Of a stretch of DNA of 64,000 nucleotides, positions 59,301 through 64,000 are shown one piece after another. Each line of letters begins with the position of its first letter. Position 1 is the stretch's first letter. The stretch lies in contig NC_064038.1 in NCBI RefSeq assembly GCF_932526225.1, positions 5,938,741 to 6,002,740 on the forward strand, read 5' to 3'. The notes beneath the pieces are model-generated. The model was given only the letters and a program-made list of their open reading frames with translations. It did not search any database and was not told the origin of the DNA. The DNA is from Nematostella vectensis (taxonomy: Eukaryota; Cnidaria; Anthozoa; Actiniaria; Edwardsiidae). A program made the translations under genes and the position numbers.

Positions 59301-62300
59301 AACACAATTAAAACGGGCTTACTGTGGAAAAATAACTCCACGTCTCTTGGACCGATAGATGTCTGCAGTGGGGGTTAGATCTGAACATGACGTTGGATTG
59401 AGTTTGACCTTGACTTTAACGTGACATTGATATAAATTTGACCTTCAGCTGGACGTAAATTTTTTTGTCGTTTCAGAGAACGTGAAATGCGTATCGCTGC
59501 TAAGAATGAAGCCCTACGCACGGCCGTGGAGCAGCTACAATTGAAGATCCAACAGAAGGTATGTGACCACTTGTCCTACCTCTCTTCATGAAAGCCTTCT
59601 GAATCAGGCCCGTAGGCTGTGTTAAATACAAGAAGTGCTTTTTTCATCCAAGGAAATGCTAGATCCAACTTGTGTGTGCTACCATTTATTCATGTTTTAT
59701 GTAGTAAAACATCATGTTTAAAAAATTCATTACCTTAAATTATTTTACACATTACCAATACAATGGAGCACAAAGCGATATAAGAGGCCATTTGTTTGAC
59801 TTTTACAGTAAAAGATTCACGATCCAATCCAGATCTAGAGTTTTAAGATATACTTTATAAATGGGTGTTATGTTTTCTTGACCTCAGCAAACGGACAGCA
59901 CACGAAGACACGAGCAGCAACTGGAACAAGTCAAGGAGAAGGTCATTAGGATAATGCCTGCTCATTTTGCTGTTATTGTGGTGTTATTTATAGCAAATGC
60001 ATTGAATAAAACACGCGCTATGATTGGTCAAGGACGATTTACTTGTCTGAATGTCGAAGCTATAACACAAACAAAAGCTTTTACTGATTCCTCCCTCATT
60101 TTAAGGAAAAAAGGAGATTTAATGCAAGTTTTTGTGTTTTAGACCAACCTTTTACAAAGCTACCATCAGCTTTTGGTTCACACGGTACAGGATTACTTAG
60201 AGATTTATACAATTTGTTGTGTTTTAGACCAACCTTTTACAAGTGCTACTATCAGTTTTTTTCTTACACGGTACAGAATTCCTTAGAGATTTAATGCAAG
60301 TTGTTGTGTTTTAGACCAACCTTTTACAAGTGCTACTCTCAGTTTTTTGCTTACACGGTACAGAATTCCTTAGAGATTTAATGCAAGTTGTTGTGTTTTA
60401 GACCAACCTTTTTCAAATGCTACCATCAGTTTTGTGCTTACACGGTACAGAATTCCTTAGAGATTTAATGCAAGTTGTTGTGTTTTAGACCAACCTTTTA
60501 CAAGTGCTACTCTCAGTTTTTTGCTTACACGGTACAGAATTCCTTAGAGATTTAATGCAAGTTGTTGTGTTTTAGACCAACCTTTCACAAGTGCTGCCAT
60601 CAGCTTTTGGTTCATACGGTACAGAACTCCTTAGAGTTTTAATGCAGGTTGCTCTGTTGTAGGCGGCCGCTGGCGTATCTCGTCACCCAACCCTGGAGGA
60701 GGTCCCTAATGTCACACCGTATGACACCAAGAAGATCTGCACTATTTGCAATGTCGAGGTAATCAGAGCTGCAATCCTTCTTGAGAGTCAGGCAGGATGT
60801 TTTCGCAGTAATTTTTAATCTGGCCTGGTTGTTTTGTAGGCTTCTTTTGCAACAAAATTACCGAATTTGTGTTACCTTCCTCAGCCATCTTACCGTAGAT
60901 TGTACCTATTTGTTTACCTGTTTTTTTTGTCATAGATTGTGTCTGAGGTCTACTTGCTCAGTCATCTAAGGGGCAAGAAACACCAGCAGTCATTATTGGA
61001 TAAAAACATCAAGCCAACACCAGAAGACAAGGTAAAAACATAAGCCAACACCAGAAGACAAGGTAAAAACATCAAGACAACACCAGAAGACAAGGTAAAA
61101 ACATCAAGACAACACCAGAAGACCCCCTTTAGACTACCTCATACAGCATCTGTTTACCAACTTATGAATTTGAAAATTTGTAATAAACTAATATAAAGCC
61201 AGAGCGCCTTTTTATTATCAATGTTTTTTTGGGTAAAATTCGGACCCAACTTACCCAGACTAAAACATAAGTTAAAACACAGCCTTTTGCCGATTACCAA
61301 TTTGCCGACCCTGCCTTGCACGTTATAGCCTTTCCCAATGACATTTTTCTCTAGGACACCGTGTCATTACAATACATCAAAGACATGTCCACGGAAAACA
61401 CAGAACAGAAGAAGAGGCAAAGTCTTGAACGTCAGAAAGCGCAGAAGAAACGTGCGAAAAAGCTACGGACAAGAATGGCTGCAAAGTAAGTTCTTAAATA
61501 TTTTCAATTTGCTCAGTGATGGTTATATTTTTTTTTTTTGTCAAAAGCGTTCCGTTGTAGAACGTTCTTCCTCCTGCGGCAGTCAACGCTAACATATTCA
61601 GCAGCGTCCAAGCTCGCGCTCGGAACTTAAGCACTGCGCTCCACTTATGCTAAGTGATTGCGATGATCATACTAGTTTGCTTTTATTTTTGACCTGTCTA
61701 GGTTAGGATGGATAGTAAGGTTTAGGTAGGGTTTCAATAAAGCTTATTAAATCTCTAAGAAAAAGATTTAAAAAAAAATTTTTGTGCTGCAGGGGACGAG
61801 AATACGAGGGTACTTTGTCCAGTAGTGGGCCACAAAAGCACGAGTCTGCCAAGAAGTCCAGGTAAGGTGGAGTCCAGGTAATGTGAAGTCAGGGTTATTG
61901 GAAGGCCAGGTAATGTGAAGTCCAGGTAATGTGCAGTCCAGGTAGTGTGAAGTCAGGGTTATTAGAAGGCCAGGTAATGTGAAGTCCAGGTAATGTGCAG
62001 TCTAGGTAAGGTAAAGTCCAAGTAATGTGAAGTCTAGGTAATGTGAAGTCCAGGTAATGTGTAGTCCAGGTAATGTAAAGTCCAGGTAATGTAAAGTCCA
62101 GGTAATATGAACTACAGGTAATGTTAAGGCCAGGTAATGTGGAGTCCAGGTAATGTGGAGTCCAGGTAATGTGAAGTTAATGTAATTTAAATTCCAGGTA
62201 AGATAAAGTCCACATAATGTGAAAGTCAGGTAATGTCAAGTCCAGTTAATAAGAAGTCCGGGATATGTGTAGTCTTCATAAGTTGAATCCAGGTGATGTG

Positions 62301-64000
62301 AAGTCCAGGTATTATCATGTCCATGTAATGTGAAGTCTAAGTACGGTGGAGTCCAGGTGATGTGAAGTCCGAGTAATTTGGGGTCCAGGTAATATATCAA
62401 CTCTGGCGAACATGAGGTATCCCCAAAATGTTCATCTGATAGTCATAGGCTACATGATGTTTATAGGGTAGAAACATTGCAGCCTCTTTTGATGGAAGTT
62501 ATTACAAACATTTTCATAATCACACACTTCACGTCTCTTTAGGTTGCAGAAAATTGTGAAAGATCTGAACAGGCATCTTCAGATGCAAGCTACCGGACCA
62601 TGGGCAACTACCCGAGTGGCCGCATTAGAGAGGTCATTGGGAGAGCTGGGTAGAATACTGGACAGTAAGGTAAGGCATTATTGTTTGCTTTAGAGAGGTC
62701 ATTAGAAGAGCTTTTAATAGAATACTAGTCAGTAAGGTATGGTATTAGTGTTTGCTTTAGAGAGGTCATTAGAAGAGCTTTTAATAGAATACTAGTCAGT
62801 AAGGTATGGTATTAGTGTTTGCTTTAGAGAGGTCATTAGGAGAGCTTATAATAGAATACTAGTCAGTAAGGTATGGTATTAGTGTTTGCTTTAGAGAGGT
62901 CATTAGGAGAGCTTATAATAGAATACTAGTCAGTAAGGAATGGTATTAGTGTTTGCTTTAGAGAGGTCATTAGAAGAGCTTTTAATAGAATACTAGTCAG
63001 TTAGGTAAGGCATTAGTGTCCGCTTTAAAGTGTTAATAAGGAGAGCTTACTAGAATGACAAGCAGTAAGATAAGACATTAGTTTTCGCTTTAGAGAGGTC
63101 ATCAGGAGAGCTTAGTTAAATAATAGAAAGAAAGGTAAGACATAAGTGTCAGATGATGAGATGATGTTAAAATAAAATCGAGCTGGTAAAGTAATATAGA
63201 TTTGGGCACTGCCCAATAGCGGAGCCAGCATATCACACTCCTGAGTATTTTAAGTGGCCTGAGTATTTTCTTGTCCAACAGGATTTCAAAAGGTATGATC
63301 GTTCTATTGCAGGAGAAAGCCGATCAGGTGTCCTTCTTCAGCCTCGATGGCCTTTCCGTACTCACCAAGATCCTTATGGTGATCGACGTCTCGGAATCTA
63401 AACTTGCTACCCCAATCATCCCCAGCAAGTAAGCTATACGGGTTAAGAAAGAGTTTAGCGTTCTCGCGACAAGCTGGAATTCAGTTCAAATTATGCGAAA
63501 TAACCCCAAGGTTTATTAAATAGCTTCATAACTTTCAGCTAAAAACAATATTGTGGTTTGAATGTCTCACTTCGAGTGGATTGAAATGAATTGATGATAG
63601 TATTTTTAGGTTTTGATACAGGATGTATGTTTACTAGAATACTGAAATTTCTATGTATCAAACTCTAATCGATCAAACAAGAACATTTTGAATTGTTTTC
63701 AAATTTGATTCAAACTCTCTGCCAGCCGCCATTTTGTCACCTTAGCAAAACACCAAGTAAAGAAGCATCTTTATACAGCCATTGTGTCTTAAATCATACA
63801 TCCAATCCTTTCTTCAAAGTGACGTATGAGATATTACTTCACAGTCTGAATATGAGACATGGTCTTGATTTCCACAGGACGCTTTGTCACGTGGTCAATA
63901 CCGTCACGATGGTGTGCAGGGATTGCCAGGAGTCTAGTCAGTACATGGTCATGTCCAACAAGCTACCGGTAGCCCTGGACTTGCTCATGTTCCAGCTTAG
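37380..64000 (+). CDS. SCAPER: SCAPER, S-phase cyclin A-associated protein (partial, 23 exons, runs off right edge)
   Basis: Exons: 37380-37538, 41204-41321, 46512-46789, 49150-49250, 49602-50637, 51323-51383, 51969-52086, 53618-53657, 53902-54114, 54799-54870, 55401-55430, 56921-56974, 58857-58928, 59024-59094, 59477-59558, 59888-59941, 60663-60758, 60936-61031, 61355-61485, 61793-61861, 62543-62669, 63313-63428, 63879-64000. All join in frame with GT-AG borders for about 1105 residues; human SCAPER has about 1400. Collinear matches to human SCAPER include HVRKLVEQEGRTARNL, DLRARYWSYLFDNLKRAVDE, PTSLAWEV, SWADKVKG, HQKLSSPSRKR, VNEIAFINTLEAQNK, the zinc finger and LCHVVNTVTMVC. Known animal members are ER-associated, bind cyclin A/Cdk2 and are linked to cilia and translation; the role here is inferred. 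Ten of the introns carry splice-phased tandem arrays. Confidence 0.95.
37622..40015 (+). CDS. Endonuclease remnant plus reverse transcriptase, CR1/L2/Jockey-like ORF2
   Basis: 797 codons without a stop, beginning here at a TTG because the true N-terminus is missing. The frame stays open upstream through GDINIDFL. The last endonuclease motifs are present (LIDHIYTN, SDHLPIF). The reverse transcriptase follows with NYRPISIICSFSKILEK, FLDFSKAFDTINHD (about residue 435), GVPQGSTLGPLLF (about 491) and the catalytic FADD (about 521). The C-terminal part resembles the conserved tail of CR1/Rex1/Jockey-type ORF2. Activity cannot be autonomous because most of the endonuclease is absent. The exact clade is not assigned. 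Confidence 0.9.
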   Translation: MKANSHFQTDEYLDMLFSNGLMPIITKPTRITSHTATLIDHIYTNCPISHVTPGILTVDISDHLPIFCTFKSHLKKTCEQQSFRDFSKFNSENFLYDMNQLDWNSLHQSTKTLNEKTEDTIHAIHSVIDKHAPMKIASRAKKRQLSKPWITNGILKSIKHKQKMYRSHFFSKNQEKVIAYKQYSNTLSHLLNKSKKEYFHSQFISCKNNLKATWKLIGKLIQRKTKGQSAPSRITSGNRSFTNPSDIADQLNKFFTNVGTNLASQIKDDKSISPTSYIKQSTTSSFVMSPVSEAQVFLLFASLNENKSYITIPNKFIKLSASILASPFTAIYNESIASGEVPDIFKISRVTPIYKSGDATEPGNYRPISIICSFSKILEKLIYNQLIFFLEKHKILFEFQFGFRKGHSTEHAILETVETLKSSIDQGMTTCAIFLDFSKAFDTINHDILLAKMYKYGVRGTPAKWFSSYLSNRHQFVKIGNAESSMLPISCGVPQGSTLGPLLFLLYINDLPNSSKKLKFRIFADDTNLFYTSKNPKDLETTVNSELDNVIKYCNANKLSINFKKTHHITVTSPRKSVSIDLTAYGIKNTNNIKYLGVFIDEHLKWNSQLNHVNKCLAKNLGIISKLRYFLPLTTLTQLYYNLIYPYISYGIMSWGSASQTRLRPIKTKQNKCIRSIFFAPQRESPSNYYQLLRILNLDNIHNLRISSLVYKLQHFPDTMPKPLCNLILPATQVHSHNTRYASKGNLFRPASKTNYGLTKFTAMSSRFWEKIPNCIKSLPYNSFIEQLKLHLLNNQN
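40097..40152 (+). repeat. Poly(A)/(TAA)n tract at the retrotransposon 3' end
   Basis: About 18 A followed by TAA/TTATAA repeats. Typical of LINE tails and of microsatellites seeded from them. Confidence 0.8.
40561..40612. mobile_element. 52-bp remnant of the TACCCTGGGTAC element family
   Basis: The ends TACCCTGGGTAC and GTACCCAGGGTA are perfectly inverted, with gaggctc sequence inside. The flanks aaatttact and gattttact match at 7 of 9 positions, in line with the 9-bp duplication of 6196-6316. Confidence 0.65.
41385..41638 (+). mobile_element. TTAA-type MITE, third copy, 64 bp after SCAPER exon 2
   Basis: Both ends are TTAA-A(G/A)CCGCATTGTCACCAGT in inverted orientation, the clearest copy of the family. 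The core tttctttgaggatgtgattg matches 6673-6921. Confidence 0.75.
41668..41722 (+). repeat. Imperfect GAT trinucleotide microsatellite
   Basis: A run of gatggtgat/atgatgatg units in SCAPER intron 2. Confidence 0.8.
42390..42545. mobile_element. Small inverted-repeat element in SCAPER intron 2
   Basis: ggttctaaatttctctcatg on the left is the inverse of the right end. Internal direct copies of gagggaaatttagaa accompany it. About 156 bp, no clear duplication. Confidence 0.55.
43192..43326. mobile_element. Small inverted-repeat element in SCAPER intron 2
   Basis: The left end atctctgtcctctaataga with tgcacaga and the right end (reverse complement atatctgtcctctaatac with tgcacaga) form an inverted pair around about 80 bp. 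No duplication read. Confidence 0.55.
43330..46510. other. SCAPER intron 2, distal part
   Basis: AT-rich intron with no supported exon. Three diverged copies of a unit of about 65 bp with ccgggatttccaggagtatt are seen at about 46220-46410. Otherwise nothing recognisable. Short frames at 44768-45022 and 45724-45906 lack family features. Confidence 0.5.
46512..49250 (+). CDS. SCAPER: SCAPER exons 3-4 (conserved N-terminal domain)
   Basis: Exon 3 (46512-46789) has a basic Ser-rich stretch and then DLRARYWSYLFDNLKRAVDE and TCEVDESTVECQ. Exon 4 (49150-49250) continues EVIMMLDQCRRDFAALIERI. Vertebrate SCAPER reads ...VECKEVLMML across this junction. The array between the exons ends with a copy reading ECK (AAG) where exon 3 reads ECQ (CAG). 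Confidence 0.9.
46790..48791 (+). repeat. 95-bp tandem array carrying 21 extra copies of the exon 3 donor
   Basis: 21 units (95 bp; two carry +1 and +6 bp) follow exon 3 directly. Each repeats the last 55 or so bases of exon 3 plus 40 bases of intron (gtacgtatcacagtttaata...). So ...TGTCAG|gtacgt occurs 22 times in total, including the real junction at 46789/46790. One unit has gtactt and the last has TGTAAG|gtatgt. Reading through the first donor meets an in-frame TAA after five codons, so only the first donor should give full-length protein. Confidence 0.97.
48965..49149 (+). repeat. Diverged triplication across the exon 4 acceptor
   Basis: Three related blocks, (t)aaccttt.tcat ctcgtga followed by a -ca(g)gaagtgatgatg-like end, lead up to and include the real acceptor (catttgcag|GAAGTGATCATG). 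The older copies end ttcaaggaagtgatgatg and ttattcggaagtgttcg. Confidence 0.6.
49602..50637 (+). CDS. SCAPER: SCAPER exon 5, large low-complexity exon
   Basis: 345 codons in phase with exon 4 (AG|A). It starts RPTSLAWEVRKSSPGKS, includes GLSWADKVKGT and EGWETVRHGKK (both collinear with vertebrate SCAPER), a poorly conserved Ser/Asn-rich middle, and an acidic helix EKAISDAIQAEETLSREMEE with a repeat-like ALASAIAHEKSLNQEIEKEE. The preferred donor is GAAGAG|gtaatt at 50638. The frame stays open to 50730, so a second donor at 50692 could extend the exon by 18 codons. Confidence 0.88.
50638..50910 (+). repeat. Tandem array (about 40-50 bp) repeating the exon 5 donor, with a G20 tract
   Basis: About six copies of gatgtagacaacaacgaaga|g-gtaatt-type units, derived from the last 25 or so bases of exon 5 plus the start of intron 5. 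G tracts of 5-20 separate them (20 G at 50650-50669). The second donor (50692) is in frame with exon 5. Confidence 0.92.
50915..51215 (+). repeat. G-rich minisatellite, about 20-24 bp unit
   Basis: Degenerate copies of ggggaagccgtgcttggg and relatives fill the rest of intron 5. The arginine-rich or His/Pro-rich frames here are artefacts. Confidence 0.85.
51323..54114 (+). CDS. SCAPER: SCAPER exons 6-9
   Basis: Exon 6 (51323-51383) encodes TSLDGSSKNITWDEMVAKYE. Exon 7 (51969-52086) encodes ALSWGDAVEQADSRPPGRAV and HQKLSSPSRKR. Exon 8 (53618-53657, 40 nt) encodes PLSEKIRIHEEKQ. Exon 9 (53902-54114) begins LKARQQRERLLEERLQKLQ and ends KVRKAQEEEAK. Together they reproduce the human order SWGDIV...MHEKLSSPSRKR...HEEKQMKAQQLREKL...KKAQEEEAK. 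Exons 8-9 start the long coiled coil. Confidence 0.92.
51755..51968 (+). repeat. Three-copy repeat (about 70 bp) leading into exon 7
   Basis: Copies share ccctagtaatat, atgaaactgatagttcactg and tttttggcgcttg. The third copy degenerates into the pyrimidine tract of the exon 7 acceptor (gtgtttag at 51968). Confidence 0.75.
52087..53540 (+). repeat. 32-34 bp tandem array (about 43 copies) repeating the exon 7 donor
   Basis: The unit gtaacgcaagctcccctctttactcacgcaaacg (written across the junction: CACGCAAACG|gtaacg) begins at the real donor (TCACGCAAACG|gtagcg at 52086/52087). Sub-variants are gtagcg, gtaacg, gtaagg and aaagcg. It fills almost all of intron 7. Reading through the first donor gives TAG at once. 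Confidence 0.97.
54115..54540 (+). repeat. Duplications of the exon 9 end and donor, with G tracts
   Basis: 54215-54276 is a near copy of the last 62 bases of exon 9 (cttcgcatgatcatgttgca ... gaggctaag|gtaatt). Poorer copies lie at about 54372 and 54477. Runs of 10-14 G separate them (about 54133, 54205, 54294). No matching acceptor precedes the copies, so I do not call them exons. Confidence 0.85.
54799..59941 (+). CDS. SCAPER: SCAPER exons 10-16 (coiled-coil region)
   Basis: Seven small exons: 54799-54870 (VNEIAFINTLEAQNKK), 55401-55430 (GHEARLQDLQ, only 10 codons), 56921-56974 (EERQRKREEQQAKEAAAQ), 58857-58928 (ERRRQLEAERMARLDEMQQK), 59024-59094 (EAKYKREKMEREKAREEAAK), 59477-59558 (REREMRIAAKNEALRTAVEQ) and 59888-59941 (QTDSTRRHEQQLEQVKEK). 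The Lys/Arg/Glu composition predicts one continuous helix. The donors of exons 14 (gtcagc) and 16 (gtcatt) are weak. Confidence 0.9.
55451..56920 (+). repeat. 82-bp tandem array carrying 17 decoy copies of the exon 12 acceptor
   Basis: Seventeen full 82-bp units start at 55527, preceded by one partial unit. Each ends gcttgtgtgtttgtag and begins with GAAGAGCGCC, the first ten bases of exon 12, so tttgtag|GAAGAGCGCC occurs 18 times. Only the last (56920/56921) is followed by real exon sequence. Two unit types (ggcttaatc and ggctttatc) alternate. It occupies nearly all of intron 11. Confidence 0.97.
56975..57330 (+). repeat. About 135-bp repeats across the exon 12 donor
   Basis: The donor-side sequence gtaagcgggattctctcctg ... 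cacacgccag recurs, giving (c)gc(g)cag|gtaagc at 56975, ccag|gtaagc at about 57111 and ccag|gtaaacg at about 57253. Fragments (gtctggttttcacgcgctct) continue to 57330. Distant, diverged look-alikes (gcagccacgcatgtaaag at 57412, gcagccacacaggtaaag at 58674) suggest older rounds. Confidence 0.8.
57691..57763 (-). pseudogene. tRNA-derived sequence with A and B boxes
   Basis: On the - strand, TGGTATAGTGG (A box) and GATTCGATCCC (B box) lie in tRNA-like spacing, with a CTTGTCTAAG anticodon-like loop and an Asp-like appearance. The acceptor stem does not pair and the anticodon stem is irregular, so it is not a working tRNA. It is followed by a long T-rich run, compatible with a SINE head or a pol III relic. 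Confidence 0.6.
58344..58382 (+). repeat. Alternating purine-pyrimidine tract
   Basis: gcgcatgcgcatgcgcatgc followed by gcacgcacacgcacaac in intron 12. Such tracts can adopt Z-DNA. Confidence 0.7.
60115..60660 (+). repeat. 87-bp tandem array phased to the exon 17 acceptor
   Basis: About six copies of ttgttgtgttttagaccaac plus cttttacaagtgctactctc and cacggtacagaattccttag. The last copy changes to gttgctctgttgtag|GCGGCC, the real acceptor at 60662. The earlier copies have tgtgttttag at the same phase, giving five or six decoy acceptors. Confidence 0.9.
60663..61031 (+). CDS. SCAPER: SCAPER exons 17-18 (matrin/U1-type C2H2 zinc finger)
   Basis: Exon 17 (60663-60758) ends TPYDTKKICTICNVE and exon 18 (60936-61031) continues IVSEVYLLSHLRGKKHQQSL. 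The pattern C-x2-C-x12-H-x5-H is split by an intron and all four ligands are intact. Human SCAPER has the same finger. Such fingers in other proteins bind double-stranded RNA or RNP; the ligand in SCAPER is not established here. Confidence 0.92.
61032..61125 (+). repeat. About 35-bp repeats across the exon 18 donor
   Basis: The end of exon 18 (caacaccagaagacaag|gtaaaaacat) is repeated two more times, each with its own donor-like gtaaaaac, before decaying into cagaagaccccc. Confidence 0.88.
61355..64000 (+). CDS. SCAPER: SCAPER exons 19-23 (basic linker and start of C-terminal helical region)
   Basis: Exon 19 (61355-61485) ends KKLRTRMAAK, exon 20 (61793-61861) is KGREYEGTLSSSGPQKHESA, and exon 21 (62543-62669) carries RLQKIVKDLNRHLQ and ALERSLGELGRILDSK. 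Exon 22 (63313-63428) is EKADQVSFFSLDGLSVLTKI. Exon 23 (63879 to the edge) is KTLCHVVNTVTMVCRDCQES and on to LPVALDLLMFQL. All are collinear with vertebrate SCAPER. About 400 residues plus the stop should lie beyond base 64000. Confidence 0.92.
61862..62400 (+). repeat. 16-17 bp array repeating the exon 20 donor
   Basis: Some 30 imperfect copies of gtccaggtaatgtgaa. Exon 20 ends AAGTCCAG|gtaagg, so the unit is the junction itself. Variants (gtctaggtaa, gtccgggata) accumulate toward the right. Confidence 0.93.
62670..63140 (+). repeat. 67-bp array repeating the exon 21 end and donor
   Basis: About seven copies of gtatggtattagtgtttgct + ttagagaggtcattagaaga + gcttttaatagaatactagt + cagtaag. 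The last 45 or so bases derive from the end of exon 21 (gagaggtcattgggagagct ... gacagtaag). Each unit also has a tttgctttag acceptor-like site, so units look like 43-nt pseudo-exons flanked by both splice signals. Confidence 0.93.

Overview
The window looks like nuclear DNA from an invertebrate animal. It has small exons with GT-AG introns, many short inverted-repeat transposons, one young non-LTR retrotransposon, and three recognisable animal genes. The protein style and the repeats suggest an anthozoan cnidarian such as a sea anemone, but that placement is an inference.

Left part (about 1-11624, + strand): the 3' half of a CHD1/CHD2-type chromatin remodeller. Eleven exons join in frame to give 666 residues: the end of the SANT/SLIDE region, an acidic/basic linker, the CHCT (DUF4208) domain and an Arg/Asp/Ser/His-rich tail. 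The chromodomains and ATPase lie upstream of base 1. Its first visible intron (223-4619) holds a 3.8 kb foldback-like element with long inverted arms made of tandem repeats.

Middle (11625-37379): two gene-poor stretches flank a single-exon forkhead gene on the - strand (22813-23757), probably FoxB. These stretches contain several small inverted-repeat element families. Their target-site duplications (TTA/TAA, TTAA, 5 bp, 9 bp) can be read directly, and one element is nested inside another.

Right part (37380-64000, + strand): the 5' three quarters of SCAPER (S-phase cyclin A-associated protein in the ER). Twenty-three exons join in frame through a C2H2 matrin/U1-type zinc finger into the helical C-terminal region, and the gene runs off the right edge. 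Intron 1 carries a 5'-truncated non-LTR retrotransposon with an intact 797-codon reading frame.

The most unusual feature is in SCAPER. About 10 of its 22 visible introns contain a tandem array whose repeat unit includes the exon-intron junction itself, so the array copies the authentic 5' or 3' splice site many times (22 donors in intron 3, 18 acceptors in intron 11, about 43 donors in intron 7, and others). The CHD gene next door shows nothing comparable.

The human relatives of all three genes (CHD2, FOXB1, SCAPER) lie on chromosome 15, so the window may be a remnant of an ancient animal linkage group.
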